From Oxyruncus cristatus (Eukaryota > Chordata > Aves > Passeriformes > Cotingidae): 64,000 bases of DNA. Positions 45,063 to 56,695 of this stretch are shown one piece after another. The translations under genes and the position numbers were made by a program. Within the stretch, counting starts at the first letter, position 1. Every line of letters begins with the position of its first letter. The notes beneath the pieces were generated by a model. It was given only the letters and a program-made list of their open reading frames with translations. It did not search any database and was not told the origin of the DNA. The DNA is taken from assembly GCA_013399855.1 (NCBI GenBank), contig VXAY01007422.1, positions 89,004-153,003 of the forward strand, in the 5' to 3' direction.

Positions 45063-45762
45063 ATATATAACAATGTATAAATATATATAAACCACATAAA
45101 AATATACATTGTTTCTGTATAATTATTATTAATTACCAATGCTCAGCCAAAGCTGCGAGTTGAACAGGCTGCACTGATCCTTCTGCACCTCCAGCCGTTC
45201 CTGACTCTTCCTCAGCACCCACAGGGATAAAAAGATGTCTCTGGCTTATCTTCATTGACAAACCTCTTCTGTTATGTCCTCCCTAACTGCTGCATCCCAC
45301 AAAACTCTCTGGCTTGAGAAAGGTGCTCAGGGCTGTTCCGGTGGTGCCATAACTCCCTAATCCCACCCAGCCTGGATTTGCTTCACCGTCACTGGGTTTC
45401 ACACCACGAACAGCCTCCTGCTTTTTCTCCCTGCTCCAAAACACAAAATCCAGCACTGAGCTTCCAAAGGGTGCTGCTGGCTCTGTGGCATCACTGTAAT
45501 CCTTTAGGTGGGATCCCACCCTTCTCCTGCCCCCGTGGGTGCCAGGAAGGCGCTGCTCCAGGCTGGGCAGACCAAGGATGCTCCAACATCGGGGTGCCAA
45601 CCATCACTCCCCTGGGCACAGTGTGACTTCAGGGGCCACACTCCCAGTGCCAACCAGTCTAAACCACAATAATTCTCCCTTGCTTCCCCCCAGCCCTGTC
45701 CTGCGGCACTGGAAAGGATTGGATGAAGCCTGTGTTCATTTTCAAGCTCATCAGCACATCTC
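45063..45762. other. Unique sequence
   Basis: It is AT-rich to about 45140. No element was recognised after that. Confidence 0.5.
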
Positions 45763-45844
45763 AGAAAATCCCAGCCTGGTTTGGGTTGGAAGGGACCCCA
45801 AAGCCCAGCCCACCCCCTGCCGTGGGCAGGGACACCTTCCACTA
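45763..45844 (-). mobile_element. CR1 group A, left part of a split copy
   Basis: It runs AATCCCAGCCTGGTTTGGG to ACACCTTCCACTAG. The CR1 sequence resumes at 46041 in register. Confidence 0.9.
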
Positions 45845-46040
45845 GCAGCACTGGAGCAGAGTCTCACACCAACAGAAACCATCCCTGGGATGCTGAGGGA
45901 TGAACAGAGCTGGATTTTGCAGCTCTGAGCTAAAAATAACATCACCTCCAACAGTGCCACCCTGAGAATGGGCTCTGTGAGCACCAGCCAACTAATCCCA
46001 GGAAAAAACAGCTGGATTCAGGGCACCCCCGAGGAAGGAG
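45845..46040. repeat. 196-bp templated insertion inside CR1
   Basis: It is a copy of 42326-42522 in the same orientation, about 3.5 kb from the donor. It has no A-tail, no terminal inverted repeat and no clear target duplication. Confidence 0.95.
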
Positions 46041-46125
46041 CCCAAGTTGCTCCAATCTGGCCTTGAACACTTCCAGGGACAGAACAGCCACAGTTTCTCT
46101 GGAATTTTGTGCCAGGGCCTCACTG
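46041..46125 (-). mobile_element. CR1 group A, right part of a split copy
   Basis: It starts CCCAAGTTGCTCCAATCTGG and ends GCCAGGGCCTCACTG. It joins exactly to 45844 when the insert is removed. Confidence 0.9.
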
Positions 46126-46279
46126 AAAATGTCTTTATAATAAACTTAAGACATCTGAGACCATTTACCTCACATCCTCCTGCACTGGGGCTCAAACTGC
46201 TGAGACACCCCAGTTGCTCAGGTAACTCTTCTACAAACACATCCTGGGCCACAGTGATAGATTCAGTGGCTTTAGGATA

Positions 46280-46620
46280 TTAATTGCTCCAGGAAAGTAG
46301 CAATTTTCCAGTGGAAACCCCAGGTTTCAGGCTTGCTGGAGTAAATGAGCGCACAGATAATACACTGCTTTTCCAATCAATCACATTCGCGGGAGTGGCT
46401 CAGGAAGGTCAAGCAGCACCGTCTCTGTGCTTAATTAATATTTGTTTTGATAAAGCCGCAACTGGCTGTTTGGTTATTAAAGTTTGTTATTAACTATTAA
46501 CCTTGGCCTTCAGCTCCTTTAACACGGAACCAGCAGTATCTTTCATTTAATAACTGTATTAAAATAGAAACTGTGTCAACCAAAGATTAACTTTAAAAGC
46601 CTCCACAGGCTAAAAATAAT
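46280..46620. promoter_or_regulatory. Candidate conserved non-coding element 5
   Basis: It is a repeat-free block with CCAATCAATCACATTCGCGG near 46374, GCTTAATTAATATTTG near 46429 and AACTATTAACCTTGGCC near 46492. There is no long open frame. Regulatory function is inferred from texture. Confidence 0.3.
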
Positions 46621-47111
46621 GAACTAATCTACATTTACCAAAAGAACAGATTGGAGATGATTATTAATCCCTTTGGAGGATGCAGGGTTGGGGGGGGGAG
46701 GGTGTCGATCCTCAAGTTCTAACTTTAAACTTGATGATTTTGCACTTAACCCCAGGTTTGACAAAAGTGTCCGAACTCGATGGAGCAGAACTGAGCCTGA
46801 GGGCTGCAGTTCCTGCCAACCCATCTGAGCAGGGAGCTGATGGGCTGAGGTGACACATGAGGCTGAAGATCCCCAAGGCCAAGCTGACGTGGCTGGTCAA
46901 AGGCTGGAGCTCCAAACAGGACATTTGCTGAAGGAACGAGTGTTCGACACCCCCAAGACCAACCAGGACATTGCAATCCTCCTAAAATGAGTCTTGTCCC
47001 AAAAACACCAACTGGCAACAACCAGGGTCTTCTCCACTTGATGGCACCTTGTGCAGAGGAGCTGTTGGACAATGATCTGCGTTTACAGACGCCCCAAGCT
47101 CCGAGGGATGA
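46621..47111. other. Unique sequence
   Basis: A G-run lies near 46690. No element was recognised. Confidence 0.5.
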
Positions 47112-48215
47112 ATCACAGAATCCCAGAATCACACGGGTTGGGAAGGACCTCGGAGATCATCCAGTCCAACGCTGGATCCAACCCCGGATCCAACCCCGCT
47201 GTGGTTCCCAGCCCATGGCACTGATGCCACATCCAGTCTGGCCTTAAACACCTCCAGGGATGGAGAATCCACCCCCTCCCTGGGCAGCCCATTCCAACGG
47301 CTGAGCACTCTCCATGGGAAAAATTCCTTCCTAATGTCCAACCCAAACCTCCCCTGGCACAGCTCAAGACCCTCTTGTCCCACTGCTGGTTCCTGGGAGC
47401 AGAGACCAACCCCCCCGGCTCCCCCCTCCTGTCAGGGGGTTGTGCAGAGCGAGGAGGTCTCCCCTGAGCCTCCTCCTCTCCAGGCTGAGCCCCCCCAGCT
47501 CCCTCAGCCTCTCCTCCCAGCACTGGTGCTCCAGTCCCTTCCCAGCCTGGCTGCTCTTCCCTGGCCCTGCTCCAGCCCCTCCATGGCCTTGCTGAGCTGA
47601 GGGCCCAGAGCTGGACACGGCACTCCAGGGGTGGCCTCCCCAGCGCTGAGTCCAGGGGCACAATCCCTGCCCTGCTCCTGCTGCCACACTGCTCCTGAGC
47701 CAGCCCAGGAGCCATCGGCCCTCTTGGCCCCCTGGGCACCCTCGGGCTCCTCTTCAGCTCCCTGCCCATCCCAACTCCCAGCTCCCTTCCTGCCTGGCTG
47801 CTCTCCAGCCCCTCTGGCCCAGCCTGGACCTGCCGGGGCTTGTTGTGGCCAAAGGGCAGCACCCGGCCCTTGGCCTGCTTGAACCTCATCCCCTTGGGAT
47901 CAGCCCATGGATCCAGCCTGTCCAGGTCCCTCTGCAGAGCCCTCCTGCCTTCCAGCTGATGGACACTCCCCCCCAGCTTGGGCTCACCTGCAGATTTGCT
48001 GATGGTTCACTCAATGCCCTCCTGCAGCTCATCAATAAAGACACTGAACAGGACTGGTCCCACCCTGATCCCTGGGGACACCCCTGGTGACCGGATCCCA
48101 ACTGGATGCAGCTCCATTCCCACCACTCCCTGGGCCCGGCCCTCAGCCGGTTCCTCACCCAGCCCAGAGTGCCCCTCTGAGCTGCAGGAGGTCACAACAA
48201 CATCCCGGCAGCTCA
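47112..48215 (-). mobile_element. Long CR1 fragment with dead RT C-terminus, group C copy 2
   Basis: It is the partner of 2750-3717 and shares its premature stop and its SAGEP in place of FADD. It extends about 118 bp further 5', through the GIRSPGVSPGIRVGPVLFS region. The tail (47112-47210) differs from that of copy 1 and contains a GGATCCAACCCC duplication. A 258-residue open frame is not functional RT. Confidence 0.92.
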
Positions 48216-48217
48216 AG

Positions 48218-48300
48218 CCAGAGAAGCCGTGGCTGCCCCACCCCTGAAGTGTCCAAAGCCAGGTCAGACGGGGCTTGGAGCAACCCGGGCTGGTGGAGGA
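48218..48300 (+). mobile_element. CR1 fragment, group A, tail lost
   Basis: It covers CCAGAGAAGCCGTGGCTGCC to GGGCTGGTGGAGG. It abuts the 5' edge of the group C copy with opposite orientation. Confidence 0.8.
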
Positions 48301-48555
48301 AAACCCATCTCTGCCTTGTGTCACACGGTCACAGCCAAGTCCAGAAGCCCTGCAGGGCCAGAACCCTTAACCAGGGACAAAGTCAGCTGGGCAGGGACAT
48401 GAAGTGGCCCAGGGAACAGCAGTGAGTTTGCAGGTGGAGCTTTGAAGCCTCAGAGCCAACAGCAGCCACTGTGCAACACTCAACTGGTGCGAGAGCCCAG
48501 GAAAAGGCAAAGACAGACCCACAGCTACATTTGGAGAGTATAAAATGTGAACCAA

Positions 48556-48635
48556 ACAAAGCTTTGGGTTGGAAGGGACCTTAAACACCTCATTCCAACC
48601 CCCTGCCGAGGACAGGGACACCTTCCACTAGACCA
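48556..48635 (-). mobile_element. CR1 tail, group A
   Basis: It shows GGGTTGGAAGGGACCTTAAA and ACACCTTCCACTAGACC. Confidence 0.85.
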
Positions 48636-49107
48636 TCCTTGTCATCACTGCAAGGTAAATCAGCTTTGTGTGAGGTATTAATGATGTTATTTTAATCTTT
48701 AAATAAAATCAGGCACATGGAAAAAGCTTTGGGCATCATCCTAAGGAATAAAAGGGATGTACAAAGCTCCATGTGCTGAGCTGAAACAGACTTTTGGGGA
48801 TGCAGAGTTGGAAGCATCCAAGGCTCAGTAAAACACTTGTCAATGGGAATGAATGCTTTTCTAGGCTTACAGCGGGGTTTGGTGGGGCCAAGATTCCCAC
48901 TCCATGATCCCAGGGGTCACAGCTGCAAGCCTGACACTGATCCCTGTGGGAGCAGGGGGAGAGTCCCCCAGGTTAGCCTGGACAGGGACAGACTCAGTGA
49001 TACTTGAAGTCACCAGGAGGAGAGAATGTGGCTTAGACACATAAACTCCAACCTGCTTGTCCAGAGCTAATCCCAACTCTTGGAATGCAGGGAAAAGCTC
49101 AAAAAAT
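48636..49107. other. Unique sequence
   Basis: No element was recognised. Confidence 0.5.
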
Positions 49108-49252
49108 AGAATCAGGGAATCCCAAAACTGTTTGGGGTTAGAAGGGACTTTAAGTCCCATCTCATCCCACCCCCTGGAACAGGCAGGGACACCTTCCACC
49201 AGCCCAGGTTGCTCCAAGCCCCGTCCAACCTGGCCTGGGACCTCCCAGGAGT
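49108..49252 (-). mobile_element. CR1 tail, group A
   Basis: It shows CTGTTTGGGGTTAGAAGGGA and TGCTCCAAGCCCCGTCCAAC. It ends in GGGACCTCCCAGGAG. Confidence 0.85.
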
Positions 49253-49817
49253 GGAGTAATTTATCCGTAATAAACTGCTCCAAGCCTGTGCTCCAGGATG
49301 GGAATGGGAGGGATCCAAAGGGAGTGGAGCTGGACTGGGAGAACAAGTCCATTGATCCCTCAGAGCAGTGCAAGAGATGAAGAGAAAATAAGACTTCGAG
49401 TGACCAGTCCTGACACACTTGTGACGATGTCTCCGATAAGGATTATCTGGGTTGCACTGTGAACAAGCTGTGAAAATTTAAATACATATTTATATCTAAA
49501 TCAAACATAAGAAGGAAGAGAGTTGTAAATCAGCCAATCTGAGTAAAAAAGTGAGGTGTGAGACGCCCTAATGGTGCCAAGAGGCCCCTGAGCTGTAGCT
49601 GCAGGAGCACAGTGAGAGCAGGGTGTGACGCCCAGCAAGGTGGGCAGGACTGAGAGGTGAGAATTGCTTCTTTATATCCAATTAATATTGAAATCGGGAT
49701 CAAAGAGCATTTATTTTACAACTACGGAATTACAGGAAGGAGGACAATGAGGCAGGGAAATTCCTTTCTCGCAAGACTTAAGAGTTTGATTGCTGAGGGA
49801 AATTGTGTGGGGATGGT
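49253..49817. other. Unique sequence
   Basis: No element was recognised. Confidence 0.5.
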
Positions 49818-50115
49818 GCAGCTGGAGAGGGAATTGGGATAAGGGATGGAGGGACAGGACACAGGGAATGGCTTCCCACTGCCAGAGGGAAGGGAGAGAT
49901 GGGAGATTGGGAAGGAATTCCTGGCTGTGAGGGTGGAGAGAGGCTGGGATGGAATTCCCAGAGAAGCTGTGGCTGTCCCTGGATCCCTGGAAGTGTCCAA
50001 GGCCAGGTTGGAGCAACCTGGGCTAGTGGGAGCTGTCCCTGCCCATGGAAACGGTTGGGACAAGATGAGCTTTAAGGTCCCTTTCCACCCAAACCATTCT
50101 GGGGTTCCATGATTA
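49818..50115 (+). mobile_element. CR1 3' end, group A
   Basis: It starts CAGCTGGAGAGGGAATTGGG and ends ATTCTGGGGTTCCATGATT. It shows GTGAGGGTGGAGAGAGGC in place of the usual block. Confidence 0.9.
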
Positions 50116-50397
50116 TCTATTTTATTAAACAATGCATTTAAAGACAGAGAAATGTGGGTTTAAGACTAAGCAGTTTCTGGCAGGTCATATTTCAAAACAC
50201 ACCTTCAGCACGAAGACAACAATAAATATGTATATTTATGTATATAAAGTAATAACGATGCCTTTAAAGTTCAACATATGACTCCAGGGGTGGGATTTAG
50301 CACAATTAAAAGCCAGGGTAATGAAGCAACATTAAATCAAATTCAAAGAAAGCAAAATTGCTCTTTATTGTCAATAACTGAGGATGCCCCAAGTGGT

Positions 50398-50466
50398 ATC
50401 ACAGAACCCCAGACTGGTTTGGGCTGGAAGGGGCCTTAAAGCCCATCTCATTCCCAATCCCCTGAG
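50398..50466 (-). mobile_element. CR1 tail, group A
   Basis: It shows CAGACTGGTTTGGGCTGG and GGGGCCTTAAAGCCCATC, then truncation. Confidence 0.8.
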
Positions 50467-51060
50467 AACTCCCAGTCCCTCTGGATGTGCAGCTGATCCC
50501 GTGGCACAGCACCAGGAACTAAACACTGCAATGAAAAACTTGGAGGGTTTTCCATCTCCTCAAGTATTTTGGAGCAGAACTCCAGTCTTGGATGCCCTTG
50601 TTGGCTCCAGGTCAAAGTGGCCGGAGCCTGGCATGGAAAACTCCCCCCACTGCCTGTCACACACGGGGCTGGAGCAGCAGCCAAAGGCTTCGGTTTCTGC
50701 AGCACAACTGAAAAAACTTGTGGTTAAAAACAATTCCTCAGTTGAAACCTCCGCTTTGTTTTCATTCCTGGGGTGGCTTTAGAAAGAAAAAAAAAAATCT
50801 AATTTTGATGTGAAATATTAATGTGTTTCCCTTTGAAAAAGGCATCAAGATTTGCTGTTAATTGCTGTGTTATTAACGCCTCTGGAAAATAATCTGAATT
50901 TCGGAGGGATTTCTTTTGTTTCTAATGTTGAAAGCACCTGGTGGAAAATAGTTCATTTTTAAAAACTCCTCACCTGTCACGAAATTCACTGGGTTTGGTT
51001 CAGAGAGGGGCAGAGCAGAGTTTGGTTGGGCCTTGGAGAGTTACGGGAAAAATAATGAGG
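50467..51060. other. Unique sequence
   Basis: An A-run lies near 50789. Nothing else was recognised. Confidence 0.5.
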
Positions 51061-51785
51061 GGGAAGAGGGGGAAAAAAAGGAAACACAAAAAAGGGAAAA
51101 AAAACCCCCAAAAAACCCAAAAAAAAACCCCAAACAAACAAAAAAACCCCCCCCCACACACNNNNNNNNNNNNNNNNNNNNNNNNNNNNNNNNNNNNNNN
51201 NNNNNNNNNNNNNNNNNNNNNNNNNNNNNNNNNNNNNNNNNNNNNNNNNNNNNNNNNNNNNNNNNNNNNNNNNNNNNNNNNNNNNNNNNNNNNNNNNNNN
51301 NNNNNNNNNNNNNNNNNNNNNNNNNNNNNNNNNNNNNNNNNNNNNNNNNNNNNNNNNNNNNNNNNNNNNNNNNNNNNNNNNNNNNNNNNNNNNNNNNNNN
51401 NNNNNNNNNNNNNNNNNNNNNNNNNNNNNNNNNNNNNNNNNNNNNNNNNNNNNNNNNNNNNNNNNNNNNNNNNNNNNNNNNNNNNNNNAAACACCCCCCC
51501 AAAAATGGCCCCAAACACGCCCCAAAAAAAGGCTCCAAATGCCCAAAAAAAAGCCCCAAACACACCCAAAAAAGGCCCTAAACACACACCCAAAAAAAAG
51601 CTCCAAACACACCCAAAAAAGGCCCTAAACACACACCCAAAAAAAAGCTCCAAACACACCCAAAAAAGGCCCCAAACACACACACAAAAAAGCCCCAAAC
51701 ACACACCAGAAAAAGGCTCCAAACATGCACCAAAAAAAGGCCCCAAACACACCAGAAAATGGCCCCAAAATCGCACCAAAAAAAA
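51061..51785. repeat. C/A-rich minisatellite around an N gap
   Basis: Right of the gap, CCAAACACACCCAAAAAAGG-type units of about 23-24 bp form a 47-bp higher-order unit (GGCCCTAA at 51574 and 51621, GGCCCCAA at 51668). Left of the gap, sequence is A-rich with C-runs. The complementary strand carries repeated G3-G4 runs. The long K/P-rich frame through it is an artefact. Confidence 0.9.
51162..51488. other. Assembly gap, 327 N
   Basis: It lies wholly within the minisatellite, so the missing DNA is probably more of the same. Confidence 0.99.
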
Positions 51786-52355
51786 ATTAGATTATAGATT
51801 AAACAGAAGTTTAATGTCAGATTCAGAAGTGAAAGCTCATCTCAGAATGGCAAAGTCAAAGTGTTTCCATGAGGGAATGGAAAGTCAGGATGGAATAATC
51901 CATAAGTAGGTTTCTTATTTCAGGGGTTTTTTGTTGTTCTTTTTTTTTAGAGCAGCCAAGTTCAGGGTGAATTCTTAAATAATTCAAAGCTCATCGATCC
52001 AAAGATTCCACCTCAGCCTCTTCCTGTAACTTGAAGCTCAGAAGGGTAAACAGGGAGCTGCAGGAATCTTAGCCCCTTCCAGGGGAATGTCACCCGGCAG
52101 GGGAAGGAGGACGGTGAGTCCTGGTCGGGAAGGGCAGGACAAGAGCCAGGGGAGCTTCTTCTGCTGGTGGGTCCTTCAGAGAAGGGGAGAACATCCAAAC
52201 AGCACCTCAGTAGTGGTGGTGTGAGCGTGAGGAGGACCAGAAGCAAGAAGTCTTGGGGGAAATGAGGAGTTTAACCGGGAAGTCGTCACACAATAATAAA
52301 GCAAAAGTTCCCAATTAAAGCTCGTAGAATGATGGGATCGTTAATTAATCCCAAA
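51786..52355. other. Unique sequence
   Basis: A T-run lies near 51939. No element was recognised. Confidence 0.5.
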
Positions 52356-52730
52356 ACTGGAGCCAGGCTGGGAGAGCTGGGGGGGTTCCCCTGGAGAAGA
52401 GAAGGCTCCAGGGAGAGCTGAGAGCCCCTGGCAGGGCCTAAAGGGGCTCCAGGAGAGCTGGAGAGGGACTGGGGACAAGGGGCAATGCTTTGAAGCTGGA
52501 AAAGTGCAGATTAAGTTGGATATTGGGAAGGAATTCTTGGCTGGGAGGGTGGAGAGGACCTGGCCCAGCTTGCCCAGAGAAGCTGTGGCTGCCCCTGGAT
52601 CCCTGCAAGTGTCCAAGGCCAGGTTGGAGCACCCTGGGCTGGTGGAAGGTGTCCCTGCCCGTGGTAGGGGTGGCACTGGATGGGATTTAAGGTCCCTCCC
52701 CATCCAAACCATTCCATAATTCCATGATAA
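52356..52730 (+). mobile_element. CR1 3' end, group A
   Basis: It starts CTGGAGCCAGGCTGGGAGAG and ends CATTCCATAATTCCATGATA. The copy lacks the GCAGGGAGGGACAGGACAC block between GGGGACAAGG and GGCAATGCTTTG. Confidence 0.9.
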
Positions 52731-52917
52731 ACCTTCCTCCCACAAAGCCCTACTCAAATCTATTGTTCTTTGCTACGTTTGGCTGGATTTACTTCTCCTG
52801 GACTTATATCCTGCCATTCTGGACTTTTCCACCTGGATTCTACCAGTTAAAACCTAAGACCTTCAAAATTCGTCTGCTAACAAGACTTATTATTTACTAC
52901 ATGTCTAGCATTGGATC

Positions 52918-53045
52918 AATTATGTTGGAAAATCCATCTAGGATCAAGTCCAACCATCCCCAGCACTGCCAAGGCCACCACTGCCCCATGTCCCCAAGTG
53001 CCACATCCACAGGGCTTTGAAATCCCCCCAGGATTGGACACAGAA
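52918..53045 (-). mobile_element. CR1 tail, group D
   Basis: It shows TATGTTGGAAAATCCATC and GTGCCACATCCACAGGGC, and ends CCCCCAGGATTGGAC. Confidence 0.9.
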
Positions 53046-54139
53046 TTCCACAAGTCTCAACCTCTCTCTTTCATTCTGGTACAATCCAGGTGAAATAAAT
53101 CCCAAAGTGCCCTAAAACTTCCCCCCGTTCTGCCAATCCAGCAGAGTGCCAACCTCATTCCCTCTCTTCTCCGAGGATCCTGGTGTCACCCACCACAAAG
53201 GAAAATCAGCATGAGGAGCTGGAGAGGAGCAAACTCCCAGCCTGGGCGCTCCCAATCCATCAGCACAGCTCAGGGATCAGCAAATCACCTTGGAACATCA
53301 AATATTTTCCCGAGTGTGAGCCCAGTGACTCCTTGTCAGGCTGAGAAAACATCAAAGCTCCATCTCAATCCACTTGCACCAGGACTTCCAGGACATATTG
53401 GATAAGCCTGGGGATGTGTGGGTGCCCCTATGGCTGTATAAATAACAGCCACATATAAAACCATGCCTGCAGCTGCATTTTCCAGATAACAGGATCTGGC
53501 TGAAATGTGGGAGTCAAAGAGCCTTTAAAAAAAAATAAAAAAAAAATCAAGAGGAGTCGAGTGAAAATAAAAACCACTCCACAGATGTGTCAGGAAATCC
53601 CACCATGGCAACACATCCCAGGATTTAATGGGGGAAAATCATAGTTTTATCTGCAACAGCCACTAATTGTGTGGGGTTTCAGCCCTATTTATAATTCCTC
53701 AACACAAGGGAAGGAAAACCAACCCGAGGTGACAATGAAAACGTGACCGAGAGCTCAGGGCAGAGCTGCAGTTTTGGGCTAATGATGGTTTTTTATAGCA
53801 TTTTTTCCAATTAATCCCCCCCAAAAAAACCATTATCCCAGCAATTAAACCACTTCCCTGTAGTTCAACCAAACAATTTTTCCCCCCACAAAGCTCTGTG
53901 GGGATGTCTAAGAATTAAAAATAATCATCAACACCATCACCATCAGCAGTGGTTGGGGTGCCACCTTCTTCTGAGGCCCAGGAGCAATGTGGGTGATTGA
54001 TTCCAAGCCTAAAATTTGGGAGCAGAATGGTCTAAGACTTATTGATTCCATGAGTTCAGTGGGATTTGGATATTCGAATACCCCGGGCAAGGGGTCTTAG
54101 CTCCCAGGAACTGCTGGATTCAGGGTTCCACAGGAATCA
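53046..54139. other. Unique sequence
   Basis: It has A-rich runs near 53526-53548. No gene or transposon was recognised. Confidence 0.5.
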
Positions 54140-54400
54140 AAGGCATGGAAGTTGGAAAAGCCCTCGAGGATCGAGTCCAGCCACCAACTCACCATCACTT
54201 CACCACCAAACCACGTCCTCAAGTGCCACATCCACAGGGTTTTTTTGAACATTCCAGGGATGGTGACTCCACCACTGCCCTGGGCAACCCCTTCCAATGG
54301 CTTTCCAACCCATTTCTGTGGACAAACATTCCCTGATATCCAACCGGACCCTCCCCTTGGTGCGACTTGAGGCCGTTTCCTCTCCGAGCTGCTTTTCCAT
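54140..54400 (-). mobile_element. CR1 3' end, group D variant
   Basis: It shows AAGTTGGAAAAGCCCTCGAG, then the CCACCAACTCACCATCACTT variant shared with 6160-6265. It continues through GGTGACTCCACCACTGCCC to CTTGAGGCCGTTTCC. Confidence 0.9.
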
Positions 54401-55145
54401 CAAGGGTTTCTTGGAAAACCAGACTCGTTTCCTCTGACCAATTGTGTCAGAAATAAAACCTTTCAAGTAAAAATAGCCGGGCTGGGCTGGTTGCTAATTT
54501 TAGAGGGTTGCACTTGTGGGCACGTCGCAAAAAGACCAGCAAACAGCACAAATGTGCTTCGCCCGCGCCGGTGATTGAGCAGAACACCCCACACCACGAG
54601 AGCCACCAAATCATTCCGATGCCTTGCTGTCCCCTCACACACAACCTGCTCTCCAGGTAACATTTATACCCTCTTCCAGCTCAAATAGCCATTTTTGGGG
54701 CAGGAAAATTCAAAAGGCCTTAATTTGCTGGCATTCCGAGATTTTTTAACGACCTGTATTTCTTGCAGATGTTCCCCTCGTGGTGCATCCAAGGTCAGCT
54801 GCAGAGGATGCTGGAATGACTCCCTCCCCCTCCATTTGATGGATAAAGGATGGTCCCCCCACCCTTCACACCCACTCCCGGCCCTCCCCCGTATCCTTCC
54901 TGGGGGTGACCAAACATCTGCAGCCAAACGCCAGCCTCGGGGAGTCTTTCCATGGGAAGGGATTGCTGTTGGAATCAGCAGCTTCACCAGCTGCAGATCC
55001 GTGTCCAGGGACTGGGCAGCCACTGCTCTGTGTCTTGGGGTCCTCCCCGAGCGTGGAATGTTTAACTCAAAACATCAGGAGAGAGGAATTCCAGGAAATA
55101 ACAAACACTCGGGGCAAAGAGGTGACCTGCATGTCACATTCTGTA
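54401..55145. other. Unique sequence
   Basis: No element was recognised. A 119-residue minus-strand frame has no domain. Confidence 0.5.
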
Positions 55146-55556
55146 GTTATGGAATCATGGAATCGTTTGGCTTGGAAAGGATTTTGAAAATCATCCCATC
55201 CCATCCCATCCCATCCCACCCCCTGCCACGGGCAGGGACACCTTCCACCAGCCCAGGTTGCTCCAACCTGGCCTTGGACACTTCCAGGGATCCAGGGGCA
55301 GCCACAGCTTCTCTGGGCAACCTGGGCCAGGGCCTCCCCACCCTCCCAGCCAGCAATTCCTTCCCAATATCCTATCTAAATCTCCCCTTTTCCAGCTTAA
55401 AGCCATTCCCTGTGTCCTGTCCCTCCCTGCCTTGTCCCCAGTCCCTCTCCAGCTCTCCTGGAGCCCCTTTAGGCCCTGCCAGGGGCTCTCAGCTCTCCCT
55501 GGAGCCTTCCCTTCTCCAGGGGAACCCCCCCAGCTCTCCCAGCCTGGTTCCATGTG
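55146..55556 (-). mobile_element. Long CR1 3' end, group A, with CATCC expansion
   Basis: It runs from GGAATCATGGAATCGTTTGG to CCAGCCTGGTTCCATG. At 55191-55220 the tail has expanded to five or six CATCC-type units. Confidence 0.95.
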
Positions 55557-56589
55557 AGAGCTCCTTTCATATTATCCAATTTATCCCATTTTTCCATAAT
55601 ATCCAGGTGCTGTAGCACACTTTGTCCCCACTCAGGGCCAAAGTTGACTCCAGGATTATTTGCTAACACAGACCAGGGCATCTACAGGGGCACATTCCCT
55701 TGGGAATTCCAATTGCTTATCACTCCACCGGATTAAAAACACAACAATAAACCCCCGGATCGTGAACTCATTTGCTGTTACAGTAAATCAAGCTGTGCTA
55801 CATTTACTGCTGCTCCAGCCAAGAAAAACAGGGATTTGGGAAGAAACAGCTCCAAAGGAACACAGACACTCAGCCCAGAAAACACGTTTGGAGTGAAAGG
55901 ATAAAACAAAGTCCCAGTTTGCACCTCCAGCGTTCTTTCATCATCCTCTCCTGACTTTGTTCCCCGGGACATTAAACGATTCAAATTTGCTTTTTTAAAC
56001 ACCAAAAGCTCCTTTTCGTCTGCCAAAGAGGAACAAGTTTGGCTGCCAAGTGAAGTCAAAGCACCAGCAGGATTCCAGGTAGGCAAAAATCTAATGGATT
56101 TTGGCCAAATGACTCCAAGAGAACCGCCCCCCCCGGCCTTTCTAAATTGCCATCTGGTCCCACAACACACTGATCTTTCCAGGGCAGAGGAAAACGCCTG
56201 GAATCCAACCTGTGCTGCACTTGGAATTAAATTTCCAGTGGCTAATGAAGCATTTCTGCAAACATAAGCATCCCTGGTCCTGCTTGTGGCAGTGAAGAGA
56301 GAAAAGTGGCTCTTCAGAGGGTCTCCGGGGGGAAATTCCATTAAAAGGGTTCGTTTTCGGAGCCATCCCTTCGCTGGGTTAGAGTGGGATGGGGAATTCA
56401 CCACTGCAGGTGAAGAGCTTGGTTGGGCACTTGGGGATGAGCCTCATTTTCTCCGCTGGTTATGAGAGAAGTTCAGTGTGGCAGGGAAGAGGATGGAGAC
56501 AACTCAAGCTGGATGGGACAAATAAAGCTTAAATACTCGACCAAACAGAAATCAGGGAGGATTAATCCAACACTCCAGTATTTAGGACA
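55557..56589. other. Unique sequence
   Basis: No repeat was recognised. A 208-residue minus-strand frame (55778-56404) lacks a recognisable domain. Confidence 0.45.
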
Positions 56590-56695
56590 GATTTGGAGCA
56601 ACATGGGGTAGTGGGAGGTGCCCCTGCCCATGGCAGGGGGTGGGAAAAGATGATCCTGAAGGTCCCTTCCAACCCGAACCATTCCCTGATTCAGC
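56590..56695 (+). mobile_element. CR1 tail, group A
   Basis: It shows TTGGAGCAACATGGGGTAGT and CCCATGGCAGGGGGTGGG. It ends CCATTCCCTGATTC. Confidence 0.9.

Noticed and set aside
44788..45090. Hydrophobic frames rich in Phe, Val and Cys that look like membrane proteins
   Set aside because: They are translations of the GT-only tract.
48215..48218. 5'-to-5' CR1 junction as a twin-priming product
   Set aside because: The two sides belong to different CR1 groups, so separate insertions are simpler.
50941..51909. 322-residue lysine/proline-rich protein
   Set aside because: It spans 327 N and a C/A-rich minisatellite, so the frame is an artefact.
54695..55615. 306-residue plus-strand frame
   Set aside because: Its right half is antisense CR1 and its left half has no domain or splice-compatible structure.
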